Positions 55,623 to 64,000 of a stretch of DNA of 64,000 bases are shown piece by piece; within the stretch, counting starts at the first letter, position 1, and each line of letters opens with the position of its first letter. A program made the position numbers and the translations under genes. The notes below the pieces were generated by a model, which was not told the DNA's origin, made no database searches, and was given only the letters and a program-made list of their open reading frames with translations. The stretch lies in the NCBI RefSeq assembly GCF_040546595.1, contig NZ_JBEPOB010000001.1, positions 4,031,001-4,095,000 on the forward strand, written 5' to 3'. This stretch comes from Bosea sp. OAE506. Lineage in GTDB: Bacteria; Pseudomonadota; Alphaproteobacteria; Rhizobiales; Beijerinckiaceae.

Positions 55623-56372
55623 ATGGCGAACCGGCTGCGACTGGGCGTGAACATCGATCACGTCGCGACGGTGCGCAATGCGCGTGGCGGCGCGCTGCCC
55701 GACCCGGTGCGCGCCGCGCATCAGGCGGTTGCTGCGGGCGCGGACGGGATCACCGCGCATCTGCGCGAAGACCGGCGCCATATCCGCGACGCTGACATGG
55801 CCCGCCTCGCCGCGGAGCTGACCAAGCCGCTCAATTTCGAGATGGCGGCGACGGAGGAGATGATCGCGCTGGCCGAGCGCCTGAAGCCGCATGCGGCCTG
55901 CCTCGTTCCCGAGAAGCGCGAGGAGCGCACGACCGAGGGCGGGCTCGACATCGTCGGCCAGGAGGCGGCGCTGCGGCCCTCCATCGCCCGTCTGTCGGCT
56001 GCCGGCTGCCGCGTCTCGCTCTTCATCGAGGCCGACGAGGCGCCGATCGCGATGGCGGCCAAGCTCGGCGCGCCGGTGATCGAGCTACATACCGGGACCT
56101 GGTGTCATGCCGTCGCTGACGGGCATGCCGACAAGGCTCAGGCCGAGTTCGCGCGCCTCGCCAAGGGCGCGGCCTTCGCCGCCTCGCTCGGGCTCGAGGT
56201 TCATGCCGGGCACGGGCTCGACTACGAGACCGCAAGACAGCTCGCCGCGGTGCCGGAGTTCGTCGAGTTCAACATCGGCCATTTCCTGATGGGCGAGGCC
56301 ATCTTCATCGGCCTCGATGCCGCGCTCCTGCGGATGCGGCAGGCGATGGACGAGGGTCGCCGCGCCGGCTAG
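55623..56372 (+). CDS. pdxJ: Pyridoxine 5'-phosphate synthase
   Basis: The 249-residue TIM-barrel protein condenses 3-amino-2-oxopropyl phosphate with deoxyxylulose phosphate to form vitamin B6 phosphate. Typical segments are [72 protein letters not shown] and [13 protein letters not shown]. It is followed 9 bp later by acpS, the usual alphaproteobacterial pairing. Confidence 0.95.
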   Translation: MANRLRLGVNIDHVATVRNARGGALPDPVRAAHQAVAAGADGITAHLREDRRHIRDADMARLAAELTKPLNFEMAATEEMIALAERLKPHAACLVPEKREERTTEGGLDIVGQEAALRPSIARLSAAGCRVSLFIEADEAPIAMAAKLGAPVIELHTGTWCHAVADGHADKAQAEFARLAKGAAFAASLGLEVHAGHGLDYETARQLAAVPEFVEFNIGHFLMGEAIFIGLDAALLRMRQAMDEGRRAG

Positions 56373-56381
56373 ACCGGGCCC

Positions 56382-56789
56382 ATGATCCTCGGCATCGGCT
56401 CCGATCTCTGCGACATCGACCGCATCCAGAAATCGCTGGACCGGTTCGGCGAGCGCTTCACCCACCGCATCTTCACCGAGGGCGAGCGCGCCAAGTCGGA
56501 GCGGCGGGCGACGCGCGCGGCCTCCTATGCGCGGCGCTTCGCCGCCAAGGAAGCCTGTTCCAAGGCGCTGGGCACGGGGCTGCGCGCCGGCGTTTTCTGG
56601 CGCGACATGGAGGTCGTCAACCTGCCCGGGGGGCGGCCGACGCTGCGGCTGACCGGCGGCGCCGCCGCCAGGCTTGCGGCGATGACACCGCCGGGGCACG
56701 AGGCCTTCGTGCATGTCTCGATGACCGACGACCCGCCGATGGCGCAGGCCTTCGTGGTGATCGAGGCGCGGCCTCTGACCAGCCGCTGA
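56382..56789 (+). CDS. acpS: Holo-[acyl-carrier-protein] synthase
   Basis: The 135-residue enzyme moves phosphopantetheine from CoA to acyl carrier protein. Magnesium-binding residues are in [19 protein letters not shown] and [36 protein letters not shown] closes the protein. It normally precedes lepB; here aqpZ and a histidine kinase gene on the opposite strand separate them. Confidence 0.94.
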   Translation: MILGIGSDLCDIDRIQKSLDRFGERFTHRIFTEGERAKSERRATRAASYARRFAAKEACSKALGTGLRAGVFWRDMEVVNLPGGRPTLRLTGGAAARLAAMTPPGHEAFVHVSMTDDPPMAQAFVVIEARPLTSR

Positions 56790-56805
56790 AGATCGCTGGG
56801 GCGGC

Positions 56806-57531
56806 CTACTCCGCCGGCGCGGTGCCTATGACCTGACCGGTCGGCTCTTCGCTCAGCCAGCGATAGACGATGCCGCCGAGCGCCCCACCGATCAGCGGCG
56901 CGACCCAGAACAGCCAGAGTTGCCCCATCGCCCAGCCGCCGACGAAGAGCGCCGGGCCGGTGCTGCGCGCGGGATTCACCGAGGTGTTGGTGACGGGGAT
57001 GCTGACCAGATGGATCAGGCAGAGCCCCAGACCGATCGCGAGCGGCGCGAAGCCCGCCGGCGCCTTGCCATGAGTGGCGCCCATGATGATGAAGAGGAAC
57101 ATCATCGTCATCACCACTTCGGTGAGAAAGCCGGCGAAGAGGCTGTATTTCCCCGGCGAGTGCTCGCCATAGCCGTTCGAGGCGAAGCCCTTGGCCAGAT
57201 CGAAGCCGGGCGCGCCGCTGGCGATGAGGTAGAGCACGCCGGCGGCGACGACAGCGCCAGCGACCTGCGCCACGACGTAGGGCAGGATCTGGTTGGACGG
57301 AAAGCGCCCGCCCGCCGCGAGGCCGACGGTCACCGCCGGATTGAGGTGGCAGCCCGAGATATGGCCGATCGCATAAGCCATGGTGACGACGGTCAGGCCG
57401 AAGGCGAGCGAGACGCCGAGCAGGCCGATGCCGACCTGCGGGAACCCGGCCGCGATAACCGCGCTGCCGCAGCCCGCAAAAGTCAGCCAGAAAGTGCCGA
57501 TAGCCTCCGCCGCATATTTCCTGCCGTTCAT
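56806..57531 (-). CDS. aqpZ: Aquaporin Z
   Basis: The 241-residue protein has six membrane helices and the two pore NPA motifs in [16 protein letters not shown] and [20 protein letters not shown]. The Arg after the second NPA and His-rich selectivity context favour a water channel over a glycerol facilitator. The start [20 protein letters not shown] is typical of AqpZ. Confidence 0.92.
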   Translation of the reverse strand: MNGRKYAAEAIGTFWLTFAGCGSAVIAAGFPQVGIGLLGVSLAFGLTVVTMAYAIGHISGCHLNPAVTVGLAAGGRFPSNQILPYVVAQVAGAVVAAGVLYLIASGAPGFDLAKGFASNGYGEHSPGKYSLFAGFLTEVVMTMMFLFIIMGATHGKAPAGFAPLAIGLGLCLIHLVSIPVTNTSVNPARSTGPALFVGGWAMGQLWLFWVAPLIGGALGGIVYRWLSEEPTGQVIGTAPAE

Positions 57532-57605
57532 GATGCCGTCTCCCCCGAGATGAAGACGATCGTGCTCCCAGGTTCCCGCAGGGTCAATCGTGCGGGGCCG
57601 CCGGC

Positions 57606-58616
57606 TCAGAGCGGAAAGAGGATGCGTGTCGCGAGTCCCGGGTTCGACTGCCGCGTGACGCTGCCCTTGAGCTGCTTGGCCAGCGCCTCGACGATGCGGT
57701 TGCCCAGGCCATGGCCGGGCGAGGCGTCGTCGGGCATCGTCGGCAGGCCGACGCCGTCATCGGCGATCGTCAGCTCCGCTTCGCCGCCGGCGAGGCGGCG
57801 CAGCGAGACGGTGATGTGCCCGCTCCGGCCATCCGGATAGGCGTGCTTCAGCGAATTCGTCACGACCTCGGAGACGAGCATCGAGATCGTGGTCAGCTTG
57901 CGGATGTCGAAGGTCATCTCGGGGACGTCCACCGCGCAGGTGACGCCCGAAAGGCCGCTGGTCTCGACGACGTCGGCACAGAGATCCTGCAGATAGGCCC
58001 GTACCGGCAGGTCGACCTGGTTGGGATCGTGCAGGCGCCGGTGGATGCGCGCCATGGTCTCGATGCGGTTGCGCGCATCGTCGAGGATCGCCGGCGCCGC
58101 CGCCGGATCGGCCGCCAGCCGCCGCCGCGACATGTTCAGCAGGCTGGCAACGAAAGCCATGTTGTTGGCGACGCGGTGCTGCAGTTCCTCGAACATCGTC
58201 CTCTGCTGCTCGGCCAGCGCGTTGGAGAGCCGCTTCTCCGCCTCCAGCCGCCGCATCGCACGGGTCATCAGATGGATCAGCACGATGTCGACGGCGACGA
58301 TGAAGACATAGAAGGACAGCGCGAAGGCACTTTGCCGATCCAGCGCAAACCCGTCGGGCGGAATGAACCAGTACCAGGCCGCCATCCCGCACAGCACCGC
58401 GCAGAGCGTCCCGGCGGCCGTGCCGCACAGGAAGCTTGTGATGATGACGGCCGGGAAGAAGGTCAGGAAGGGATAGCCGGCCGGCAGTGTGCCCTCCAGC
58501 GCGAAACGCCCGAGCACCGCGAGAGCGGAGATGACGCAGGCCAGCCCGATGCCCACCACCGCCCCGGAGACGGGCTGCGGGCGGGACAGGGACGGGGGCA
58601 GATCGAATGTCTTCAC
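57606..58616 (-). CDS. Membrane sensor histidine kinase, HWE/HisKA_2 type
   Basis: The 336-residue protein has an N-terminal membrane region of about four helices like the DUF4118/KdpD sensor ([34 protein letters not shown]). It then has a HisKA_2 dimerisation helix with [20 protein letters not shown] carrying the phospho-acceptor His, and an ATPase domain ([24 protein letters not shown]). Alphaproteobacteria use such kinases in blue-light or general stress signalling. No response regulator is adjacent. It is divergent from lepB. Confidence 0.88.
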   Translation of the reverse strand: MKTFDLPPSLSRPQPVSGAVVGIGLACVISALAVLGRFALEGTLPAGYPFLTFFPAVIITSFLCGTAAGTLCAVLCGMAAWYWFIPPDGFALDRQSAFALSFYVFIVAVDIVLIHLMTRAMRRLEAEKRLSNALAEQQRTMFEELQHRVANNMAFVASLLNMSRRRLAADPAAAPAILDDARNRIETMARIHRRLHDPNQVDLPVRAYLQDLCADVVETSGLSGVTCAVDVPEMTFDIRKLTTISMLVSEVVTNSLKHAYPDGRSGHITVSLRRLAGGEAELTIADDGVGLPTMPDDASPGHGLGNRIVEALAKQLKGSVTRQSNPGLATRILFPL

Positions 58617-58865
58617 GGAATCCTGAACGGCTGGTCTCTCGAACGACGGGCGGCACGCGGCGGGACCACCCGGGCCGGCGCGACGAGGTCTTCCCTAGAA
58701 CGGCTGGACGGCACATCCATGTCAAAAGACGTGTCGCATGACAAATCGCCCGGCCGGTTTCGCCTAAGCCCCCGCCGCGCCTGCCAAACCCCTCCTTCCC
58801 GGCGTTGTCTGCCGGACGACATTCCGCTAGACCGCCCGCTGGACCCCCGTCCCAGGAGCGCCCGC

Positions 58866-59633
58866 GTGGCCAACGACGTCGATTCGAAGAAGAAGACCGC
58901 CAAGGACGAGGGCGGCATCGTCGAGACCATCAAGGTCGTCGTACAGGCCCTTCTGATCGCGCTGGTGATCCGGACGCTGCTGTTCCAGCCCTTCAACATC
59001 CCCTCGGGTTCGCTGATCCCGACGCTGCTGATCGGCGACTATCTGTTCGTCTCGAAATACACCTACGGCTACTCGAAGCACTCGATCCCGTTCAGCCCGC
59101 CGCTGTTCTCCGGCCGCGTCTGGGCGGCCGAGCCCAAGCGCGGCGACATCGCCGTGTTCAAGCTGCCGACCGACAATTCGACCGACTACATCAAGCGCGT
59201 GATCGGCCTGCCCGGCGAGCGCATCCAGATGATCGACGGCATCCTGCACATCAACAACCAGCCGGTGAAGCGTGAGCGCATCGCCGACTTCATCACCACG
59301 GACAATTGGGGCCGCAGCGCACCGGCGATCCAGTATCGCGAGACCCTGCCCAACGGCGTCTCGCACCAGATCATCGAACGCGAGGGCGACACCGGCACCT
59401 TCGACAACACCCCGGTCTTCGTCGTGCCGCCCGGTCATTTCTTCATGATGGGCGACAACCGCGACAACTCGCTGGATTCGCGCGACCGCAGTGTCGGCTT
59501 CGTGCCCTTCGAGAATTTCGTCGGCCGGGCGGAGATCATCTTCTTCTCGATCGAGGACGGCGCCTCCGCCTGGAAGCTGTGGGAATGGCCCTGGACGGTG
59601 CGCTGGAACCGCCTGTTCAGCGCGATCAAGTGA
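58866..59633 (+). CDS. lepB: Signal peptidase I
   Basis: The GTG start at 58866 has AGGAG about 8 bases upstream. The 255-residue product has one N-terminal membrane helix (VVVQALLIALVIRTLLF), the catalytic Ser49 in FNIPSGSLIPTLLIGDYLF, Lys110 in DYIKRVIGLPGERI, and FMMGDNRDNSLDSRD. It cuts signal peptides on the periplasmic side. The upstream frame is antisense to the kinase gene. It heads lepB-rnc-era. Confidence 0.95.
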   Translation: MANDVDSKKKTAKDEGGIVETIKVVVQALLIALVIRTLLFQPFNIPSGSLIPTLLIGDYLFVSKYTYGYSKHSIPFSPPLFSGRVWAAEPKRGDIAVFKLPTDNSTDYIKRVIGLPGERIQMIDGILHINNQPVKRERIADFITTDNWGRSAPAIQYRETLPNGVSHQIIEREGDTGTFDNTPVFVVPPGHFFMMGDNRDNSLDSRDRSVGFVPFENFVGRAEIIFFSIEDGASAWKLWEWPWTVRWNRLFSAIK

Positions 59634-59646
59634 ACGGAATGGACAC

Positions 59647-60378
59647 GTGAGCAAGGCCGGCGACAACGGGCGCAAGCCGCCCGAGACGGCCCGCCTGCAG
59701 GCGACGCTCGGCCATGCCTTCACGGATCAGGGGCTGCTCAACACCGCCCTCACCCATATGAGCGCGGAAGGCCCGCGCCTGCAGAGCTACCAGCGTCTCG
59801 AATTCCTCGGCGACCGGGTTCTGGGGCTCTGCATCGCCGACATGCTGTTCGTCCGCTATCCGACTGCGGCCGAGGGCGACATGTCGCGCCGGCTGGCCGA
59901 TCTCGTGCGCAAGGAAACCTGCGCCGAGGTCGCGATCGCCTGGAATCTCGGCGCCTTCATGCGACTAGGTGAAGGCGAGATCCTCGGCGGCGCGCGCAAG
60001 AACAAGGCGATCCTGGCCGATGCCTGCGAGGCGATCATCGGCGCCGTCTTCATCGACGGCGGCTATGAGGCGGCGCGCGGGCTGGTCGAGCGTGCCTTCG
60101 GCGAGCGCCTGCTCAAGCCGGTACGGCCGCTGCGGGACGCCAAGACAGCGCTGCAGGAATGGGCCCAGGGCCAGGGCTATCCGACACCGACCTATTCCGA
60201 GCGCGGCCGCTCCGGACCCGACCATGCCCCGGTGTTCCGCGTCGCGGCGCGCATTACGGGCCTCGTCGACGCCGAGGCGCAGGGGCCGTCCAAAAGGCTG
60301 GCCGAGCAGGCCGCCGCCGAAGCCTTCCTGCGCCGCGAGGGGCTGTGGACTGAAACGATGGAGAGCGACCATGGCTGA
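59647..60378 (+). CDS. rnc: Ribonuclease III
   Basis: The 243-residue product starts at GTG 59647, 13 bp after lepB. It has the RNase III signature YQRLEFLGDRVLGLCIADML with catalytic Glu and Asp, DACEAIIGAVFIDGG for the second metal site, and a C-terminal dsRNA-binding domain (KTALQEWAQGQGYPTPTYSE, RLAEQAAAEAFLRREG). It processes rRNA and other double-stranded RNA. Confidence 0.95.
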   Translation: MSKAGDNGRKPPETARLQATLGHAFTDQGLLNTALTHMSAEGPRLQSYQRLEFLGDRVLGLCIADMLFVRYPTAAEGDMSRRLADLVRKETCAEVAIAWNLGAFMRLGEGEILGGARKNKAILADACEAIIGAVFIDGGYEAARGLVERAFGERLLKPVRPLRDAKTALQEWAQGQGYPTPTYSERGRSGPDHAPVFRVAARITGLVDAEAQGPSKRLAEQAAAEAFLRREGLWTETMESDHG

Positions 60379-61297
60379 CGAGACGGGTGGCGCCCCCACC
60401 GGACCGACCCGCGCCGGCTTCGTCGCGCTGATCGGCGCGCCCAATGCCGGCAAGTCGACCCTGCTGAACCAGCTCGTCGGCGCCAAGGTCTCGATCGTCT
60501 CGCGCAAGGTGCAGACGACGCGCACCCAGGTGCGCGGCATCGCCATGTCGGGTGCGGCGCAGATCATCTTCGTCGACACGCCCGGCATCTTCCAGCCCAA
60601 GCGCCGGCTCGACCGCGCGATGGTGACGAGCGCCTGGGGCGGCGCCACCGATGCCGACCTGATCGGCGTGCTGATCGATGTCGAGCGCTTCGACAACGAG
60701 GAAAACACGCGCCTGCTCGAAAAGCTCGCCGAGCTGAAGCAGCCGAAGTTCCTGATCCTCAACAAGATCGACATCATCGCCAAGGACAAGCTGCTCGAGA
60801 TCACCGCCAAGGTGAACGCGCTCGGCTCTTTCGAGACCACCTTCATGATCGCGGCCCTGACCGGCTACGGCGTCAAGGACATCCTGGCCTGGCTGGAGAC
60901 CCGCCTGCCGCTGGGACCGTGGCTCTATCCGGAAGACCAGATCTCGGATGCGCCGCTGCGCTTCCTCGCCGCCGAGATCACTCGCGAGAAGATCTTCGAG
61001 CGGCTGCATGACGAGCTGCCCTATCGCTCCACCGTCGAGACCGAGCAGTGGCAGCAGCGCCCGGACGGCTCGGTGCGGATCGAGCAGACGATCTATGTCG
61101 AGCGTGAGGGCCAGCGGAAGATCGTGCTCGGCGAAGGCGGCCAGACGATCAAGGCGATCGGCCAGAAGGCCCGCGTCGAGATCGCGGAAGCCGCCGAAGC
61201 GACCGTGCACCTCTTCCTGTTCGTGAAGGTGCGCGAGAACTGGAGCGACGACCCGGCGCGCTATCGCGAGATGGGGCTGGAGTTTCCGAAGGGCTGA
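60371..61297 (+). CDS. era: GTPase Era
   Basis: The 308-residue protein has G1 IGAPNAGKST, the switch region SRKVQTTRTQVRGI, G3 DTPGI, G4 NKIDI and a C-terminal KH domain (VEREGQRKIVLGEGGQTIKA). Era helps 30S ribosome assembly by binding the 3' end of 16S rRNA. It overlaps rnc by 8 bases. recO, its common follower, is absent. Confidence 0.95.
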   Translation: MADETGGAPTGPTRAGFVALIGAPNAGKSTLLNQLVGAKVSIVSRKVQTTRTQVRGIAMSGAAQIIFVDTPGIFQPKRRLDRAMVTSAWGGATDADLIGVLIDVERFDNEENTRLLEKLAELKQPKFLILNKIDIIAKDKLLEITAKVNALGSFETTFMIAALTGYGVKDILAWLETRLPLGPWLYPEDQISDAPLRFLAAEITREKIFERLHDELPYRSTVETEQWQQRPDGSVRIEQTIYVEREGQRKIVLGEGGQTIKAIGQKARVEIAEAAEATVHLFLFVKVRENWSDDPARYREMGLEFPKG

Positions 61298-61328
61298 GCG
61301 GCCTGCAAGCGTGCTCAGCCATCATCCC

Positions 61329-61383
61329 GAGGAGCCCCGCAGTGGCGTCTCGAAGGATGAGGACTATGAATGAGGGGCTCCTC
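61329..61383. repeat. Long-range dyad between era and pyrE
   Basis: GAGGAGCCCC (61329-61338) is the exact inverted copy of GGGGCTCCTC (61374-61383), with 35 bases between. It starts near an ATCATCCCGAGG edge and resembles repeats found after genes elsewhere. No T run. Confidence 0.5.
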
Positions 61384-61450
61384 GCGCCTTGCGTACCAAC
61401 GTGATCCGACGCAAAGACCCCGCCGACCTTTCACTTCTGGAGCGCCTACC

Positions 61451-62035
61451 ATGACCGACGACGAGGTTCTCGCCGAATTCCGCGAGGCGGGTGCGCTTCT
61501 CGAGGGGCATTTCATCCTGTCGTCGGGCCGCCGCAGCGGCGTCTTCCTGCAGAAGATGTTCGTCTTCCAGGATCCGGTGCGCACCGAGCGGCTGTGCAAG
61601 GCGCTGGCGGCCAAGATCGAGGCGCGCTTCGGCAAGATCGACTATGTCGTCTCGCCCGCGATCGGCGGCATCGTGCCGGGTTACGAGACGGCCCGGCATC
61701 TGGGCGCCAAGGCGGTGTTCGTCGAGCGCGAGGGCGGCAGCTTCAGGCTGCGCCGCGGCTTTACCCTGCCCGCCGGGGCGCGCTGCATCATCATCGAAGA
61801 CATCATCACCACGGGGCTCTCGCTGCGCGAATGCCGCCACTCGGTGAAGGACGAGCCCGGCACCATCGTCGGCGCTGCCTGCCTGATCGACCGCTCGGCG
61901 GGCCGGGCCGAGCTCGGCATGGAGCTGGTCAGCCTGATGGAATACGCCGTGCCCGACTATGCGCCCGACGCGCTGCCGCCGGAGCTGGCCGCCCTTCCCG
62001 CCACCAAGCCCGGCAGCCGCGGCCTGAGTGCCTGA
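61451..62035 (+). CDS. pyrE: Orotate phosphoribosyltransferase
   Basis: The 194-residue enzyme makes orotidine monophosphate from orotate and PRPP. It has [40 protein letters not shown], and the PRPP motif [16 protein letters not shown]. The start at 61451 matches the family ([20 protein letters not shown]). About 138 bp downstream lies the NYN gene. Confidence 0.94.
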   Translation: MTDDEVLAEFREAGALLEGHFILSSGRRSGVFLQKMFVFQDPVRTERLCKALAAKIEARFGKIDYVVSPAIGGIVPGYETARHLGAKAVFVEREGGSFRLRRGFTLPAGARCIIIEDIITTGLSLRECRHSVKDEPGTIVGAACLIDRSAGRAELGMELVSLMEYAVPDYAPDALPPELAALPATKPGSRGLSA

Positions 62036-62173
62036 GCCCTCCCCGCGCGCCACTGAAGCGCGGTCACTGACGATGATTGATCCGGGCGCGGCATCGGTCG
62101 CGCCCGACATGCTTCCACCGCCTTTCATTTTCATTCTGATTTTTCAAAAGCGATTTCAGACGGAGTGTTTTCC

Positions 62174-62809
62174 ATGGCCGCCGACCCGCGCATCGCGCTC
62201 TTCATCGATGGCGCCAATCTCTACGCGACGTCGAAGCAACTCGGCTTCGACATGGATTACCGCCGGCTGCTGCGGGAATTCCAGGGCCGCGGCAACCTGA
62301 TCCGCGCCTTCTATTTCACCACGCTGATCGAGAGCGAGGAGTATTCCTCGATCCGGCCGCTGGTCGACTGGCTCGACTACAACGGCTACCGCGTCATCAC
62401 CAAGGCGGCCAAGGAGTTCACCGATGCCACTGGGCGCCGGCGGATCAAGGGTAACATGGACATCGAGCTCGCGATCGAGATGCTCGAACTCGCGCCGCAT
62501 CTCGACCAGATCTACCTGTTCTCGGGCGATGGCGATTTTCGCCCGCTGGTTGAGGCGGTGCAGCGCAAGGGCGTGAAGGTCTCGGTCGTCTCCACGGTCT
62601 CGACGAGCCCGCCGATGGTCTCCGACGATCTGCGCCGGCAATGCGACGAGTTCATCGACCTCGCCCAGCTGATGCAGAAGATCGGCCGCGACCCGGCCGA
62701 GCGCAACGCCCGCAGCGGAGCTGCGCCGGGCGGCCCGGTGACACCGGGCAATCCCGGGCTGGAGCGGCGCTACGGCATCCGCCAGGGCGACGAGCCCGCC
62801 GAGGGCTGA
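62174..62809 (+). CDS. NYN-domain (LabA/DUF88) putative RNase
   Basis: The 211-residue protein has the PIN-like NYN fold: RIALFIDGANLYATSKQLGF with the first Asp, KGNMDIELAIEML, and YLFSGDGDFRPLVEAVQRKG with the Asp cluster. NYN proteins are metal-dependent RNases or RNA-binding proteins. A disordered Gly/Pro-rich tail follows residue 180. In Rhizobiales this gene commonly sits near smpB, as here. Exact target unknown. Confidence 0.85.
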   Translation: MAADPRIALFIDGANLYATSKQLGFDMDYRRLLREFQGRGNLIRAFYFTTLIESEEYSSIRPLVDWLDYNGYRVITKAAKEFTDATGRRRIKGNMDIELAIEMLELAPHLDQIYLFSGDGDFRPLVEAVQRKGVKVSVVSTVSTSPPMVSDDLRRQCDEFIDLAQLMQKIGRDPAERNARSGAAPGGPVTPGNPGLERRYGIRQGDEPAEG

Positions 62810-62908
62810 GATGCCCGACCCACCAAAAGCCCCGGCCGGCTGACGCCGCGGGGTTCGGGCTCTACGAAGCGTATCCACTGGGATGCGCGGGACGAGGTGG
62901 CGTCGCCG

Positions 62909-63014
62909 TCGTCATGCTCGGGCTTGACCCGAGCAACTTGTGACCCGGAGGCTCCGGCGCCTTCTTCGGCCGGAGATTCTCGGGTCTGCGCTGCGCTCCG
63001 CCCGAGAATGACGG
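62909..63014 (+). repeat. REP-like repeat (copy d), just past the smpB stop
   Basis: It opens with GTCATGCTCGGGCTTGACCC, has a CCGGAGGCTCCGGCGCC and CTTCGGCCGGAG palindromic part and ends CGCCCGAGAATGACGG. The smpB stop lies 4 bases further. The edges match copies b and c. Confidence 0.78.
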
Positions 63015-63017
63015 AGC

Positions 63018-63491
63018 CTACGCACCTGCCTTCATGATGCGGGCCTTGTCGCGGTTCCAGTCGCGGTTCTTCTCGGTCTCGCGCTTGTCGTGCAGCTTCT
63101 TGCCGCGTCCGAGACCGAGCTCGACCTTGGCGCGACCCTTGTCGTTGAAATAGACCTTGAGCGGGATCACGGTGTAGCCGTCACGCTGGATCGCGCCCAT
63201 CAGCTTGTTGATCTGACGGCGGTGCAGCAGCAGCTTCCGCGGCCGCTTGACGTTGTGGTTGAAGCGGTTGGCCTCGAGATATTCGGGGATATGCGCGTTG
63301 AACAGGAAGAGCTCGGTGCCCATCGGCCCGGCATAGCTCTCACCGATCGTGGCCTTGCCGCCGCGCAGGGACTTGATCTCGGTGCCCTGCAGCGCGATGC
63401 CGGCCTCCAGCGTCTCGGTGATCTCGTAATTGTAGCGCGCCTTGCGGTTGTCAGCCGCGAGCTTGAAGCGCTCCGGATCGGGCTTCTTCAT
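63018..63491 (-). CDS. smpB: SsrA-binding protein
   Basis: The 157-residue protein shows the SmpB signatures [58 protein letters not shown] and the basic C-terminal tail [18 protein letters not shown]. SmpB with tmRNA frees stalled ribosomes. It is in the same strand as the PaiB-like gene, whose stop overlaps its ATG (ATGA). Confidence 0.95.
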   Translation of the reverse strand: MKKPDPERFKLAADNRKARYNYEITETLEAGIALQGTEIKSLRGGKATIGESYAGPMGTELFLFNAHIPEYLEANRFNHNVKRPRKLLLHRRQINKLMGAIQRDGYTVIPLKVYFNDKGRAKVELGLGRGKKLHDKRETEKNRDWNRDKARIMKAGA

Positions 63492-64000
63492 GCCGTGCCT
63501 CCCAGCGCATGGGCCTTGACGAGACTCGCCATCGCCTGCGATTCCGATTCAGGGTCGGCCGCCAGGCCATTGAAAACGCCCAGCTTGTCGGCGTCCTGCC
63601 GGTTCTGGCTGAGCTTGAACTTGCCGACCAGCGAGGCGATCTCGATCTCGATGCCGACGATGCCACGCATCTGCGCCGCCACAAAAGCCTCCGGCGCGTC
63701 GGTGACGTTCCAGGGCTCGTCGCGCGGCGCTTCCTGCTGGCGCGTCAACGAGTCGAGCTGGGCGTGGAGCCAGGCGGGATCTTCGATCGTGCGGGCGGGG
63801 CCACGGACCTGGACGGTGACGTAGTTCCAGGTCGGCACGACCTTGCCGTGCTCGCGCTTGGAGGCATACCAGGCCGGCGTGACATAGCGCTCGGTGCCGG
63901 TGAAGATCACCAGCGCCTGGGCGCCGGCCGCAATCGCTTTCCATTGCGGGTTGGGGCGGGCGAGATGCGCGCGCAGCACGCCCTGCGTTCCCTCCCCCTC
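63488..64000 (-). CDS. FMN-binding negative regulator, PaiB-like, cut by the window end
   Basis: The frame is open to the last base, so the N-terminus lies outside; a GTG at 63979 is internal. The visible 171 residues match the PaiB split-barrel flavin family: [52 protein letters not shown] and [20 protein letters not shown]. PaiB proteins bind FMN and in Bacillus affect protease and sporulation genes; whether they truly repress DNA is uncertain. Translationally coupled to smpB. Confidence 0.88.
   Translation of the reverse strand, partial: EGEGTQGVLRAHLARPNPQWKAIAAGAQALVIFTGTERYVTPAWYASKREHGKVVPTWNYVTVQVRGPARTIEDPAWLHAQLDSLTRQQEAPRDEPWNVTDAPEAFVAAQMRGIVGIEIEIASLVGKFKLSQNRQDADKLGVFNGLAADPESESQAMASLVKAHALGGTA

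Noticed and set aside
1..64000. CRISPR arrays
   Set aside because: No regularly spaced direct repeats of 24-40 bases were seen; the repeats found are palindromic, dispersed and not in arrays.

Overview
The window is about 64 kb of high-GC DNA from an alphaproteobacterium of the Hyphomicrobiales (Rhizobiales). Gene content and order (ihfA-merR, fabH-plsX-YceD-cytochrome bc1 chaperone, ribH-ribE-ribD-nrdR-glyA, ldtP-ldtR, Bpt leucyltransferase, lepB-rnc-era) resemble Bosea and its relatives. The genus is an inference from synteny and protein style, not from a database search.

Positions 1-6171 are the right end of an integrative element (prophage or related island). It carries a DUF2303 protein, its own beta sliding clamp, a Gp37/Gp68-family protein, a single-stranded DNA-binding protein, three small unknown genes, an excisionase-like HTH protein and a tyrosine recombinase. 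It ends in a copy of the 3' part of a tRNA-Pro(GGG) gene, the probable attachment site. The rest of the element and the intact tRNA would lie to the left of the window.

From 6172 the sequence is chromosomal. 6.5-10.3 kb holds a quinone/aromatic-stress-like module (alpha/beta hydrolase, VOC ring-cleaving dioxygenase, DoxX, LysR regulator). At 11.2-11.6 kb a SugE/Gdx guanidinium exporter is preceded by a clear two-hairpin guanidine-II (mini-ykkC) riboswitch. 11.6-16.6 kb is the core merR-ihfA-fabH-plsX-YceD-bc1 chaperone cluster with bamE. 16.6-23 kb holds a DMT exporter, the proton-pumping pyrophosphatase HppA, a polysaccharide deacetylase, ureidoglycine aminohydrolase AllE and an MFS transporter. 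23-29.6 kb is the thiL-nusB-ribH-ribE-ribD-nrdR-glyA block, interrupted by a PIN-domain toxin-antitoxin pair; ribH has an apparent one-base frameshift. 29.8-33.1 kb has nhaA and a patch of AT-richer orphan genes. 33.2-35.4 kb carries an L,D-transpeptidase (also frameshifted here) and its likely MarR-family regulator LdtR. 35.5-45.3 kb has valine catabolism, heme synthesis (hemB), an unusual lipoprotein-headed branched-chain permease, threonine dehydratase, an RDD protein, Bpt, two tandem DUF2336 proteins and an outer membrane protein. 45.5-64 kb carries parC, DUF1003, recO, a tautomerase/LysR pair, rsh, rpoZ, herA, pdxJ-acpS, aqpZ, a histidine kinase, lepB-rnc-era, pyrE, an NYN-domain protein, smpB and a PaiB-like gene cut by the window end.

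Three themes cross the window. (1) A family of roughly 80-110 bp REP-like palindromic repeats sits just past stop codons at many places, including inside the integrated element. (2) Three minus-strand reading frames (ribH, a hypothetical gene, ldtP) are each restored by removing one base, so they are either true lesions or sequence errors. (3) Many small membrane proteins of 38-100 residues are tucked between larger genes. No CRISPR array, rRNA or complete tRNA was seen.
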